Assembly (NCBI RefSeq): GCF_017948485.1
Contig: NZ_JAFFSX010000004.1
Location: 248,001-312,000, forward strand
Direction of reading: 5' to 3'
Origin: Streptomyces sp. GESEQ-35
GTDB taxonomy: Bacteria; Actinomycetota; Actinomycetes; Streptomycetales; Streptomycetaceae
DNA: 64,000 nucleotides
A model generated the notes under the pieces. The model was not told where the DNA came from and searched no databases. It worked only from the letters and a program-made list of their open reading frames with translations. Position numbers and translations under genes: made by a program. Numbering within the stretch: the first letter of the stretch is position 1; the number at the start of each line of letters is the position of its first letter. This document shows, in pieces, positions 1-7,303 of this stretch.

Positions 1-200
1 AGCGGCTCGTGCAGCAGCGTGAAGTCCTCCTTGCTGCCCGTGAATCCGGGGAGCATCAGCACGACACCCCTCGGCTCGATACCGGAGGGCACGGGCGAGT
101 CAACGGCAGCGAACTCGCCACGGGCCGTGCGCAGCCGGTGGAGGCGGGCGCCGGGCGGTGGGGGGACGGCCGGCCGGGGGACGGGCGCTGAGCTGGTCAC
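1..200 (-). CDS. Alpha/beta hydrolase, N-terminal part only
   Basis: The first 66 codons of a reverse-strand gene whose C-terminal part lies outside the window. Reading from a GTG at 200, the protein begins with a proline-rich stretch. It then has the start of an alpha/beta hydrolase fold: beta strands around VVLMLPGF followed by GSKEDF, the usual oxyanion-loop region near residue 50. The nucleophile Ser, the acid and the His are not in the window, so the substrate cannot be guessed. No convincing Shine-Dalgarno sequence precedes the GTG, so the start is the least certain part. Confidence 0.6.
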   Translation of the reverse strand, partial: MTSSAPVPRPAVPPPPGARLHRLRTARGEFAAVDSPVPSGIEPRGVVLMLPGFTGSKEDFTLLHEP

Positions 201-426
201 GAGGTGAGGCTATCGGGCGGGGCGGCTTCGCCGGAGGCCGGATCCTGGCCGTCGTGTGTGTGGGGGCGGGTGCGGTGCGAGTCGAGTCAGCTGTGATTTG
301 CGTGCCCGCGGCGGTGTTCGCGTCTCCCGGAAACGGTGATGGCCGTCCGCGTGAAGCGGCGATGGCTCGGATGACCCGTTGCGCGGTGAATCGGGACCGG
401 GCCCTCCACGCCCCCGAAAACGCGAC

Positions 427-457
427 GGCCCGGTCCCGCGAGATGCGGGACCGGGCC
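427..457 (-). terminator. Intrinsic terminator after the DEAD-box helicase gene
   Basis: A perfect 13-bp G/C inverted repeat (427-439 paired with 445-457) with a 5-nt loop lies 16 nt downstream of the helicase stop codon. There is no clear T-run, which is normal for Streptomyces terminators. Confidence 0.75.
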
Positions 458-473
458 ATATCGGGTTGCGAGA

Positions 474-1600
474 TCAGCCCTCCGCGGGCTCCGCGGCGGC
501 CGTGGCCTTGCGGGTGCGGCGGGGCTTCGGTTCCGTGGCTTCCGGGGCCTCGGTGGCCGTCGTCGCCTTGCGGGTGCGGCGGCGGGGTGTGGTTTCCGGC
601 TCCTGCGTGGCCTGGGCCGGAATCTCCGCCGTCTCGGCGGTGGCGGCGGCCTTGCGGGTGCGGCGGACCTTGGGCTTGGCCTCCGTACCGTCGGCGGCGT
701 CGACCGCTGCCTCGGCGGTGGCGGCGGCCTTGCGCGTGCGGCGGGGCTTGGCCTCCACGGCGTCCGGTGCCTCGGTGGTGGCGGCAGCCTTGCGGGTGCG
801 GCTCGGCTTGGCCTCCGTGCCCTCGGCCGTGTCGACCGCCGCTTCCGCGGCAGCCGCGGTCTTACGGGTGCGGCGGCGCGGCTTGGCCTCCTCCGTGCCC
901 TCCGCCGTGTCGACCGCGGTCTCGGCCGCGGCCGTGGCCTTGCGGGTGCGGCGCGGCTTCGGTTCCGTGGTCTCCGCCGTCTCGGTGGTGGCGGCAGCCT
1001 TGCGGGTGCGGCTCGGCTTGGCTTCCGTGCCCTCGGCCGTGTCGGTCGCCACCTCGGCGGCGGCCGTCTTCTTGCGCGTGCGGCGCGGCTTGGTCTCCTC
1101 GGCACCTTCCGCGGTGTCGACCGCGGTTTCGGCAGTGGCGGCGGCCTTGCGGGTGCGGCGGCGCGGGGCGGGAGCCTCGGGGGCCTCGGCAGCCGCCGGA
1201 GCCTCCGACACCTGCACGGCCGACTCGGCCTTCGCGTCCTGAGCGACCGTGACCTCCGGCTCCGCCGACTTGCGCGTACGGCGGCGGCGCTGCTTCACCG
1301 GGGCCTCGGAGGCGTCCAGGGTCGGGCCCTCTGCCGTCGCCACGGCGCTTTCGGCGGGCTCGGTGACCGCTTCCGTGGCCGTCGTCACCGGCTCGGCCCC
1401 TCCGGCGCGGGTACGGCGACGGCGCCGCGGGGTGCGGGGACCGGTCACGTCGTCCGCGGTGGTCTCCGCAGGGGTTTCCGCCGCGGGGGCGGTCCCGGTG
1501 GGAGCCGTGTCGTCCAGCGTGGACCCGCCGCGCGTACGACGGCGACGACGCGGAGTACGGGCCGGGCGCTCACGGTCGGCGGAACGGGACTCGCCCCGGT
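474..1600 (-). repeat. Degenerate tandem repeats encoding the basic RTR tail
   Basis: The 3' third of the helicase gene is a degenerate in-frame repeat array. Each unit of about 20-27 codons encodes a basic R(R)TRK cluster, an Ala/Thr stretch and an acidic EGTEAKP-like spacer. I count about 13 basic clusters. The array produces long spurious ORFs on the opposite strand. Units differ mostly at third positions and by small indels, as expected of slippage plus selection on the protein. Confidence 0.8.
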
Positions 1601-2918
1601 CGCTGCGACCGCCACGGCCGCGCGGACCGCGCCCGCCCGTCTCGCCGAGGTCCTCGACCTCCTCGGCCGCGAGCCCGGCGCGCGTGCGCTCCGAGCGCGG
1701 CAGCACACCCTTGGTGCCCGCGGGAATGCTCAGTTCCTCGAAGAGGTGCGGGGACGTGGAATACGTCTCCGGCGGGTCGCTCAGGCCGAGGTCCAGCGCC
1801 TTGTTGATGAGCTGCCAGCGCGGGATGTCGTCCCAGTCGACGAGGGTGATCGCGATGCCCTTGGCGCCCGCGCGGCCCGTACGGCCGATGCGGTGCAGGT
1901 ACGTCTTCTCGTCCTCGGGGGACTGGTAGTTGATGACGTGCGTGACGCCCTCGACGTCGATGCCGCGCGCGGCCACGTCGGTGCAGACGAGCACGTCCAC
2001 CTTGCCGTTGCGGAAGGCGCGCAGCGCCTGCTCGCGGGCGCCCTGGCCGAGGTCGCCGTGGACCGCGCCGGAGGCGAAGCCGCGCTGCTGGAGCTGGTCG
2101 GCGAGGTCCGCCGCCGTCCGCTTGGTGCGGCAGAAGACCATCACGAGACCGCGGCCGTCGGCCTGCAGTATCCGCGAGACCATTTCCGGCTTGTCCATGT
2201 TGTGCGCGCGGTAGGCGAACTGCTCGGTGTTGCGGACCGTCTGGCCCTCGTCGTCCGGCGCCGTGGCGCGGATGTGCGTGGGCTGCGACATGTAGCGGCG
2301 CGCGAGGCCGATGACCGCGCCCGGCATGGTCGCCGAGAACAGCATCGTCTGACGGCGGGCCGGCAGCATGTTGATGATCTTCTCGACGTCGGGCAGGAAG
2401 CCCAGGTCGAGCATCTCGTCGGCCTCGTCGAGGACGAGCGCCTTGATGTGCTTGAGGTTGAGCTTCTTCTGGCCCGCGAGGTCGAGAAGCCGGCCCGGGG
2501 TGCCGACGACGACGTCGATGCCCTTCTTGAGGGCCTCGACCTGGGGCTCGTAGGCCCGGCCGCCGTAGATGGCGAGGACGCGGACATTGCGTACCTTGCC
2601 CGCGGTCAGCAGGTCGTTCGTCACCTGAGTGCACAGCTCGCGCGTCGGGACGACAACGAGTGCCTGCGGGGCGTCGGTGAGGGCCTCGGGCTTGGCGCGC
2701 CCGGCCTCGACGTCGGCGGGGACGGTGACGCGCTCGAGGAGCGGAAGGCCGAAGCCCAGCGTCTTGCCGGTGCCGGTCTTGGCCTGGCCGATGACGTCGG
2801 TGCCCGAGAGGGCGACGGGGAGCGTCATCTCCTGGATGGGGAAGGGACTGATGATGCCGACGGCTTCAAGGGCCTCGGCGGTCTCGGGAAGGATCCCGAG
2901 CTCTCGGAAAGTAGTCAG
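474..2918 (-). CDS. DEAD-box ATP-dependent RNA helicase with long repetitive basic tail
   Basis: An ATP-dependent RNA-remodelling helicase of the RhlE/CsdA type, acting in the cytoplasm on structured RNA or ribosomes. The core (about residues 1-400) shows the Q motif around residue 25, motif I AKTGTGKT near 46, PTREL near 91, DEAD at 164-167, then SAT and the HRIGRTGRAG motif VI. The remaining half (about 440-814) is low complexity: some 13 RTR-type basic clusters separated by Ala/Thr/Glu spacers, probably an RNA-binding tail. The start is unusual. The open frame runs upstream to 3017, but homology begins at TTFRELG directly after a CTG at 2918 that has an SD-like AGGCAG about 7 nt upstream. 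I therefore propose a CTG start (814 aa). An upstream in-frame start is the alternative. Confidence 0.88.
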   Translation of the reverse strand: MTTFRELGILPETAEALEAVGIISPFPIQEMTLPVALSGTDVIGQAKTGTGKTLGFGLPLLERVTVPADVEAGRAKPEALTDAPQALVVVPTRELCTQVTNDLLTAGKVRNVRVLAIYGGRAYEPQVEALKKGIDVVVGTPGRLLDLAGQKKLNLKHIKALVLDEADEMLDLGFLPDVEKIINMLPARRQTMLFSATMPGAVIGLARRYMSQPTHIRATAPDDEGQTVRNTEQFAYRAHNMDKPEMVSRILQADGRGLVMVFCRTKRTAADLADQLQQRGFASGAVHGDLGQGAREQALRAFRNGKVDVLVCTDVAARGIDVEGVTHVINYQSPEDEKTYLHRIGRTGRAGAKGIAITLVDWDDIPRWQLINKALDLGLSDPPETYSTSPHLFEELSIPAGTKGVLPRSERTRAGLAAEEVEDLGETGGRGPRGRGGRSDRGESRSADRERPARTPRRRRRTRGGSTLDDTAPTGTAPAAETPAETTADDVTGPRTPRRRRRTRAGGAEPVTTATEAVTEPAESAVATAEGPTLDASEAPVKQRRRRTRKSAEPEVTVAQDAKAESAVQVSEAPAAAEAPEAPAPRRRTRKAAATAETAVDTAEGAEETKPRRTRKKTAAAEVATDTAEGTEAKPSRTRKAAATTETAETTEPKPRRTRKATAAAETAVDTAEGTEEAKPRRRTRKTAAAAEAAVDTAEGTEAKPSRTRKAAATTEAPDAVEAKPRRTRKAAATAEAAVDAADGTEAKPKVRRTRKAAATAETAEIPAQATQEPETTPRRRTRKATTATEAPEATEPKPRRTRKATAAAEPAEG

Positions 2919-3340
2919 AGTGCTGCCTGTTCTGTGTATGCGGCGCGAGGCGAGCGCGGGGGTCGTGTCCAGACCGTGCCGGGGACGTCGGCTGCCGTAC
3001 GGCGAGCCGTATGGCACGGGAGACCTCTGCCGACGCTCTAGCGCTCGAACCGCTGAGGGTCCCTCCAGGCGTCGTACGCAGAGTGCCGTACGCCAGTGGA
3101 GAGCTGTCAGGTCGGAGCCGATCGGGCCACCGACCGGGCATCCTCATACGTGCGGCCCGTCGAGATACCGTCGAGCTACGTCGAAGTACTCAGCAGGCGC
3201 ATTACCACCATACCCCGGAATCGCGCACATGCGATGGCCGATTCGGTCACGTAGTGGTAGTCACACCTCTTCACGTAGCCGTCGTCACAGTGACTGACCA
3301 GGGACTTCCTTCGTGCGGCGAGCGGGCTATTGTGCGCTTC
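2919..3340. other. Divergent intergenic region with a long helicase leader
   Basis: 422 nt separate the helicase start from the ferritin-like gene. No coding frame is convincing. The helicase-proximal half carries a 10-bp stem-loop (2993-3002 with 3007-3016, one G-U pair, loop CGAG) that would sit in the helicase mRNA leader. The half near the ferritin-like gene is less GC-rich and contains repeated TCACGTAG-type words (about 3247-3280) that could be promoter or operator DNA. No single promoter can be picked with confidence. Confidence 0.45.
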
Positions 3341-4105
3341 ATGACGACCTCTGACAAGCCTGAAAACGCCTCGGAGACCTCCGGCGCAGCCGCCGACCCC
3401 GCAGCACACACCGGAGTCGCCGCCCAGGGCTGGGCGCAGGCCGCCGCCGACCCGCAGTACCGCGCCGCGGTCGTCGACCTGCTCGGCGCGCTCGCATACG
3501 GGGAGCTGGCCGCGTTCGAGCGGCTGGCGGAGGACGCCAAGCTGGCGCCGACGCTGGCCGACAAGGCGGAGCTGGCGAAGATGGCGTCGGCCGAGTTCCA
3601 CCACTTCGAGCGGCTGCGGGACCGGCTCACGGAGATCGGCGAGGAGCCGACCCGGGCGATGGAGCCGTTCGTCGCCGCGCTCGACGGATTCCACAAGCAG
3701 ACGGCGCCCTCGGACTGGCTGGAGGGCCTCGTCAAGGCGTACGTCGGCGACTCGATCGCCAGTGACTTCTACCGTGAGGTCGCCGCCCGGCTCGACTCGG
3801 ACAGCCGTGAACTCGTCCTGGCCGTGCTCGACGACACCGGGCACGCCGGCTTCGCCGTGGAGAAGGTGCGGGCCGCGATCGATGCCGATCCTCGTGTGGG
3901 TGGTCGGCTTGCGCTGTGGGCGCGGCGGTTGATGGGCGAGGCCCTGTCGCAGTCCCAGCGGGTGGTCGCCGACCGGGATGCCCTGTCGACGATGCTGGTG
4001 GGTGGGGTTGCCGACGGGTTCGACCTTGCTGAGGTCGGCCGGATGTTCTCGCGGATCACTGAGGCGCACACGAAGCGGATGGCTGCGCTGGGGTTGGCTG
4101 CGTAG
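3341..4105 (+). CDS. Ferritin-like fold protein (MiaE-like family)
   Basis: A 254-residue soluble protein with the all-helical ferritin-like pattern seen in actinobacterial MiaE_2-type proteins. Helix A carries YGELAAFERL, helix B has EFHHFERLRDR (Glu and His spaced as metal ligands), and a later helix contains YVGDSIASDFYREVAAR. By family these proteins are taken to be di-iron hydroxylases or rubrerythrin relatives. The substrate is unknown, and the tRNA role of classical MiaE should not be assumed. The first 40 residues are Ala/Thr/Glu-rich and probably disordered. The ATG at 3341 was chosen because homology to the fold begins soon after it; the upstream extension looks like non-coding translation. 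Confidence 0.8.
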   Translation: MTTSDKPENASETSGAAADPAAHTGVAAQGWAQAAADPQYRAAVVDLLGALAYGELAAFERLAEDAKLAPTLADKAELAKMASAEFHHFERLRDRLTEIGEEPTRAMEPFVAALDGFHKQTAPSDWLEGLVKAYVGDSIASDFYREVAARLDSDSRELVLAVLDDTGHAGFAVEKVRAAIDADPRVGGRLALWARRLMGEALSQSQRVVADRDALSTMLVGGVADGFDLAEVGRMFSRITEAHTKRMAALGLAA

Positions 4106-4130
4106 CGCTCTGTAGGGGGTGCTTCGGTTG

Positions 4131-4196
4131 TGGCGCGGCTGCGGGCCGGTGGGGGCTGGTCGCGCAGTTCCCCGCGCCCCTTCGGGGCGCTGTCCT
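4131..4196. repeat. Dispersed Streptomyces-type intergenic repeat with hairpin
   Basis: The segment holding GGTCGCGCAGTTCCCCGCG followed by a perfect 7-bp hairpin (4174-4180 with 4184-4190, loop TTC) matches a short sequence I recall as very common between Streptomyces genes. It sits between a + strand stop and a - strand stop, so it may also terminate transcription in both directions. The family identity is from memory, not from a search. Confidence 0.6.
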
Positions 4197-4211
4197 ACTC
4201 GGCGTCGGGAT

Positions 4212-4481
4212 CTATGCCGTCGCCGAGCGGCGGCGCAGTCTTCCCGCGGGGCGTAGCAGCAGGGACAGGGAGGCTGCGGAGAGGGTCGCCGCGCCGATCA
4301 TGATCAGCAGGACGTGGCTCGCACCGAGCGCGCTGTGTGTGAGGAAGGCGCCGAAGAGGCCGCCGGCGATACCTGTCGAGACGACCAGGGAGCGGGCGGG
4401 GAGGCGGTGCGAGAGGCGGTGGATCGCGGCCCAGGCCAACACCAGGCCGAGCACGGCGGAGCCAAGCGCTTCCAAGATCAT
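4212..4481 (-). CDS. Small integral membrane protein
   Basis: An 89-residue hydrophobic protein starting MILEALGSAVLGLVLAW. Three membrane helices are visible: residues about 5-22, a middle segment around GIAGGLFGAFLTH, and one around VLLIMIGAATLSAASLSLLL. It ends in a basic tail (RPAGRLRRRSA) likely on the cytoplasmic side. The ATG at 4481 follows a strong GGGAGG, so I rejected the longer frame to 4556. Function unknown; no partner is obvious from the neighbours. Confidence 0.65.
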   Translation of the reverse strand: MILEALGSAVLGLVLAWAAIHRLSHRLPARSLVVSTGIAGGLFGAFLTHSALGASHVLLIMIGAATLSAASLSLLLRPAGRLRRRSATA

Positions 4482-4626
4482 GACGGGGTCCCTCCCACAC
4501 GGCCTGCCTGCGCACCACGGACGTAGCCCGTCATACCCGTGACCTGCGGAATGCAATCCTCCCGTGTGCGCGGGATGTGCTCCGTCTGTGAAGGAAACCG
4601 CCGCCGGTGGCGGGTGCGGGAAACGC

Positions 4627-4662
4627 GAAGGGCCCGGCGGTCGACCGACCGCCGGGCCCTTC
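4627..4662 (-). terminator. Strong intrinsic terminator
   Basis: A perfect 16-bp inverted repeat (4627-4642 with 4647-4662) with loop GACC, 13 nt past the stop of the DUF3107 gene. It could act in both directions. Confidence 0.85.
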
Positions 4663-4675
4663 CCTTCAGGCCTGA

Positions 4676-4903
4676 CTACAGTGCGCCGAAGCCCACCTTG
4701 CGCGGGGCCTGCTCGCCGATCTCGACGTAGGCGAGGCGGTCGGCCGGGACCAGGATCTTGCGGCCGTGCTCGTCCACGAGGCTCAGCAGCTGCGACTTGC
4801 CGGCCAGTGCCTCGGCCACCACGCGCTCGACCTCCTCGGCACTCTGCCCGCTCTCCAGAACGATCTCGCGGGGCGTGTGCAGCACGCCGATCTTGACCTC
4901 CAC
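4676..4903 (-). CDS. DUF3107 family small protein
   Basis: A 75-residue protein beginning VEVKIGVLHTPREIVLES, with the DUF3107 features I recall: two beta strands, a helix around SAEEVERVVAEAL, and a C-terminal strand around ILVPADRLAYVEI ending close to GFGAL. The family is small, conserved in actinobacteria and uncharacterised. The GTG at 4903 was preferred because it has GGAGGG upstream at the right distance and gives the family's usual length of about 75. A strong hairpin follows, so it is probably monocistronic. It is codirectional with the TetR gene, which ends about 135 nt upstream. Confidence 0.8.
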   Translation of the reverse strand: MEVKIGVLHTPREIVLESGQSAEEVERVVAEALAGKSQLLSLVDEHGRKILVPADRLAYVEIGEQAPRKVGFGAL

Positions 4904-5038
4904 GGCTATGTCCCTCCGACGGTCAGTGAAGTGCGCGACCCTGCGCGCCGTACGCAGCACACATTAGCCCGGTGAGCGGATCTACATGTTGCGCAGGGGA
5001 ACGCCAGGAGCGAACAGCGGGTGGGAACAAACGGGCGG

Positions 5039-5680
5039 TCAATGGTGCTCGCTGCCGTGCAGCGGGAAACCGGCGATGCCCCGCCAGGCCAGCGACGCGA
5101 GCAGCTGGACCGCCTGGTCGCGCGGGACGCTGCGGTCGCTGTGCAGCCAGGAACGTGCCACCACCTGGGCGAGGCCGCCAAGACCGGAGGCGAGCAGCAT
5201 CGACTCGGCGCGCGAGAGGCCGGTGTCCTCGGCGATGACCTCGCAGATCGCCTCGGCGCACTCGTTGGTGACCTTGTCGACGCGCTCGCGGACGGCGGGC
5301 TCGTTCGTCAGGTCGGACTCGAAGACCAGGCGGAAGGCGCCGCCGTCGTCCTCGACGTACGCGAAGTACGCGTCCATCGTCGCCCGTACACGCTGCTTGT
5401 TGTCGGTCGTCGACGCCAGCGCGTTCCGTACGGCCTGGATCAGTGATTCGCAGTGCTGGTCCAGCAGTGCGAGATAGAGGTCGAGCTTTCCCGGGAAATG
5501 CTGGTAGAGCACCGGCTTGCTGACGCCGGCGCGCTCGGCGATGTCGTCCATCGCGGCCGCGTGGTAGCCCTGCGCCACGAAGACTTCCTGGGCGGCGCCC
5601 AGCAGCTGGTTCCGTCGGGCACGGCGCGGCAGGCGTGTGCCCCGCGGGCGTGCCGCCTCTGTCTGCTCGATGGCTGTCAC
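5039..5680 (-). CDS. TetR/AcrR family transcriptional regulator
   Basis: A 213-residue one-component repressor. The N-terminal helix-turn-helix covers about residues 22-66 (RRNQLLGAAQEVFVAQGYHAAAM, then IAERAGVSKPVLYQHFP), with the classical TetR recognition helix. The rest is a divergent all-helical ligand domain with the DGGAFRLVFESDL stretch often found in this actinobacterial subgroup. The GTG at 5680 has GGGAGG 5 nt upstream; the TTG at 5692 would place the SD inside the gene. The upstream region (5681-5850) holds a short palindrome CGGTAACCG at 5736-5744 that could be an autoregulatory site. No target is evident. Confidence 0.85.
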   Translation of the reverse strand: MTAIEQTEAARPRGTRLPRRARRNQLLGAAQEVFVAQGYHAAAMDDIAERAGVSKPVLYQHFPGKLDLYLALLDQHCESLIQAVRNALASTTDNKQRVRATMDAYFAYVEDDGGAFRLVFESDLTNEPAVRERVDKVTNECAEAICEVIAEDTGLSRAESMLLASGLGGLAQVVARSWLHSDRSVPRDQAVQLLASLAWRGIAGFPLHGSEHH

Positions 5681-5851
5681 GCCGCCTCCCAATGTCGTCC
5701 ATATGCGGTGTGCGCCGCGCGGCCATCGTACTTTTCGGTAACCGTGGTGTGCGCGGTGCGAGCGCAGAATTTCACGGACCGGGCGGCTACGAAAGCGGTG
5801 TGAAAGGTTTTAAACAGGGGCGGGTCGGGCACTATGCCGCCTCGCCACTGC

Positions 5852-6073
5852 TCACCGATAGTCGTCCTCGTCCAGTGACACTACGCGGGCCTGTTCGATG
5901 AGGTCCGCCTCGCTGCCGCGGTCCGGGTCCGCGTCGGCCAGTGAGTCGTCGCGGTCCGGCGCGACATCTGCCTGCTGCTCGGCGGCATCGCCTTCCGGGG
6001 CCTCGACGTCGATCTCCTCTTCACCCACTTCGAAGTCCTCGAACGTCTCGGGGTCGGTCGGGTCTATGGCCAT
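5852..6073 (-). CDS. Small, highly acidic hypothetical protein
   Basis: A 73-residue protein in which roughly 40 percent of residues are Asp or Glu and only three are basic. It begins MAIDPTDPETFEDFEVGEEE and ends SLDEDDYR. A good SD (GGAAGGGAGC) sits 7 nt before the ATG and the codons have Streptomyces-type third positions, so it is probably real. It has no signal peptide, membrane segment or cysteine, and is likely intrinsically disordered. Function unknown. Confidence 0.7.
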   Translation of the reverse strand: MAIDPTDPETFEDFEVGEEEIDVEAPEGDAAEQQADVAPDRDDSLADADPDRGSEADLIEQARVVSLDEDDYR

Positions 6074-6154
6074 GACGGGCTCCCTTCCTAGGAACGTCCC
6101 TGGGGAAGCAGGGGCCTCATGCGGGTGCCCTCAATACGAGCGTAGGAGACACCT

Positions 6155-6186
6155 GATCCGGACGCTATGCGATCCGCGTCCGGATC
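6155..6186. promoter_or_regulatory. Perfect inverted repeat between divergent genes
   Basis: GATCCGGACGC at 6155-6165 is exactly mirrored at 6176-6186 across a 10-bp spacer. It lies in the 223-bp divergent region between the acidic protein gene and the alpha/beta hydrolase. The size (32 bp, arms one helical turn plus) fits a dimeric regulator site. No hairpin role is obvious because no coding region ends here. Confidence 0.45.
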
Positions 6187-6296
6187 GTGACGCGGTGCGT
6201 CCGAGTGGCGCGGGGACGTGGGCCGTTCGTGATCCGGGCGGGGCCTGTGATGGCGAACACATGAACCACTGCGTGATCGTCTCGTAACATTGCCGC

Positions 6297-7295
6297 ATGT
6301 CTTCGACCGAGCTCCCGTCCGCACCGGCCAGCAGTGCGCTCCCGAAGGTGTCGCCCGTCAGGGTCGCCGAGGGCGAGCGGCTCAGGTCGGTGCGGCTGCC
6401 GGGGATCACGCTGACGGTGCGGTCGAGGCCGCCGGCGCGCGAAGGCCTGCCGCCCGCGCTGTACGTCCACGGACTCGGCGGCTCCTCACAGAACTGGTCG
6501 GGGCTGATGCCGCTGCTCGACGAGTACGTCGGCAGCGAGGCCCTCGACCTTCCCGGCTTCGGCGACTCCCCACCACCGGACGACGGCGACTACTCGATCA
6601 CCGCGCACGCCCGCGCGGTGATCCGCTATCTGGACTCCTCCGGGCGCGGGCCCGTGCACCTCCTCGGCAACTCGCTCGGCGGCGCGGTCACCACCCGGGT
6701 CGCCGCCGTGCGCCCCGATCTCGTCCGCACGCTCACCCTCGTGTCGCCCGCGCTTCCGGAGCTGCGCATCCAGCCCACCGCCGTACCCACGGCGCTGCTG
6801 GCGCTGCCCGGCGTGGCGACCCTGTTCACCCGGTACAGCAGGGACTGGTCCGCGGAGCAGCGGGTGCGCGGGGTGATGGCGCTCTGCTACGGCGATCGCG
6901 GGCGGGTGACGCCCGAGGAATTCGACAACGCCGTGGAGGAGATGTCGCGGCGGCTGCAACTGCCGTACTTCTGGGACGCGATGGCACGCTCCGCGCGCGG
7001 GATCGTCAACGCGTACACGCTGGGTGGCCAGCACGGACTGTGGCGCCAGGCCGAGCGGGTCCTCGCGCCGACCCTTCTCATCTACGGCGGCCGGGACCAG
7101 CTCGTCGGCTACCGCATGAGCCAGCGGGCGGCCCGCTCTTTTCCCGCCTCCCGGCTGCTGTCCTTGCCGGATGCCGGGCACGTGGCGATGATGGAGTACC
7201 CCGAGGAGGTGGCGCGGGCCTTCCGTGAACTCCTCACCGACACAGGCGAGTTGAGCGCCGTCGCGGGGGCCGCCGTCGAGAGCGCGGGGAGCTGA
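6297..7295 (+). CDS. Alpha/beta hydrolase
   Basis: A 332-residue soluble alpha/beta hydrolase. The fold shows YVHGLGGSSQNW (oxyanion loop near residue 60), the nucleophile elbow GNSLGGAV near 125 with Ser as nucleophile, the acid in YGGRDQLVG near 262, and the catalytic His in DAGHVAMMEYP near 290. No signal peptide, so intracellular; the substrate class cannot be read from sequence. The ATG at 6297 has no SD, but TAACAT lies 6 nt upstream as a plausible -10 box, so the transcript may be leaderless. The DUF3152 gene begins 8 nt after the stop and is probably cotranscribed. Confidence 0.85.
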   Translation: MSSTELPSAPASSALPKVSPVRVAEGERLRSVRLPGITLTVRSRPPAREGLPPALYVHGLGGSSQNWSGLMPLLDEYVGSEALDLPGFGDSPPPDDGDYSITAHARAVIRYLDSSGRGPVHLLGNSLGGAVTTRVAAVRPDLVRTLTLVSPALPELRIQPTAVPTALLALPGVATLFTRYSRDWSAEQRVRGVMALCYGDRGRVTPEEFDNAVEEMSRRLQLPYFWDAMARSARGIVNAYTLGGQHGLWRQAERVLAPTLLIYGGRDQLVGYRMSQRAARSFPASRLLSLPDAGHVAMMEYPEEVARAFRELLTDTGELSAVAGAAVESAGS

Positions 7296-7303
7296 GGGGC
7301 GAG

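Noticed and set aside
158..1252. Long + strand ORFs (364 and 287 codons) opposite the helicase tail
   Set aside because: They are Arg/Pro/Gly or Val/Ala/Ser-rich translations of the repeat array, with no SD or domain; the reverse-strand helicase explains the sequence.
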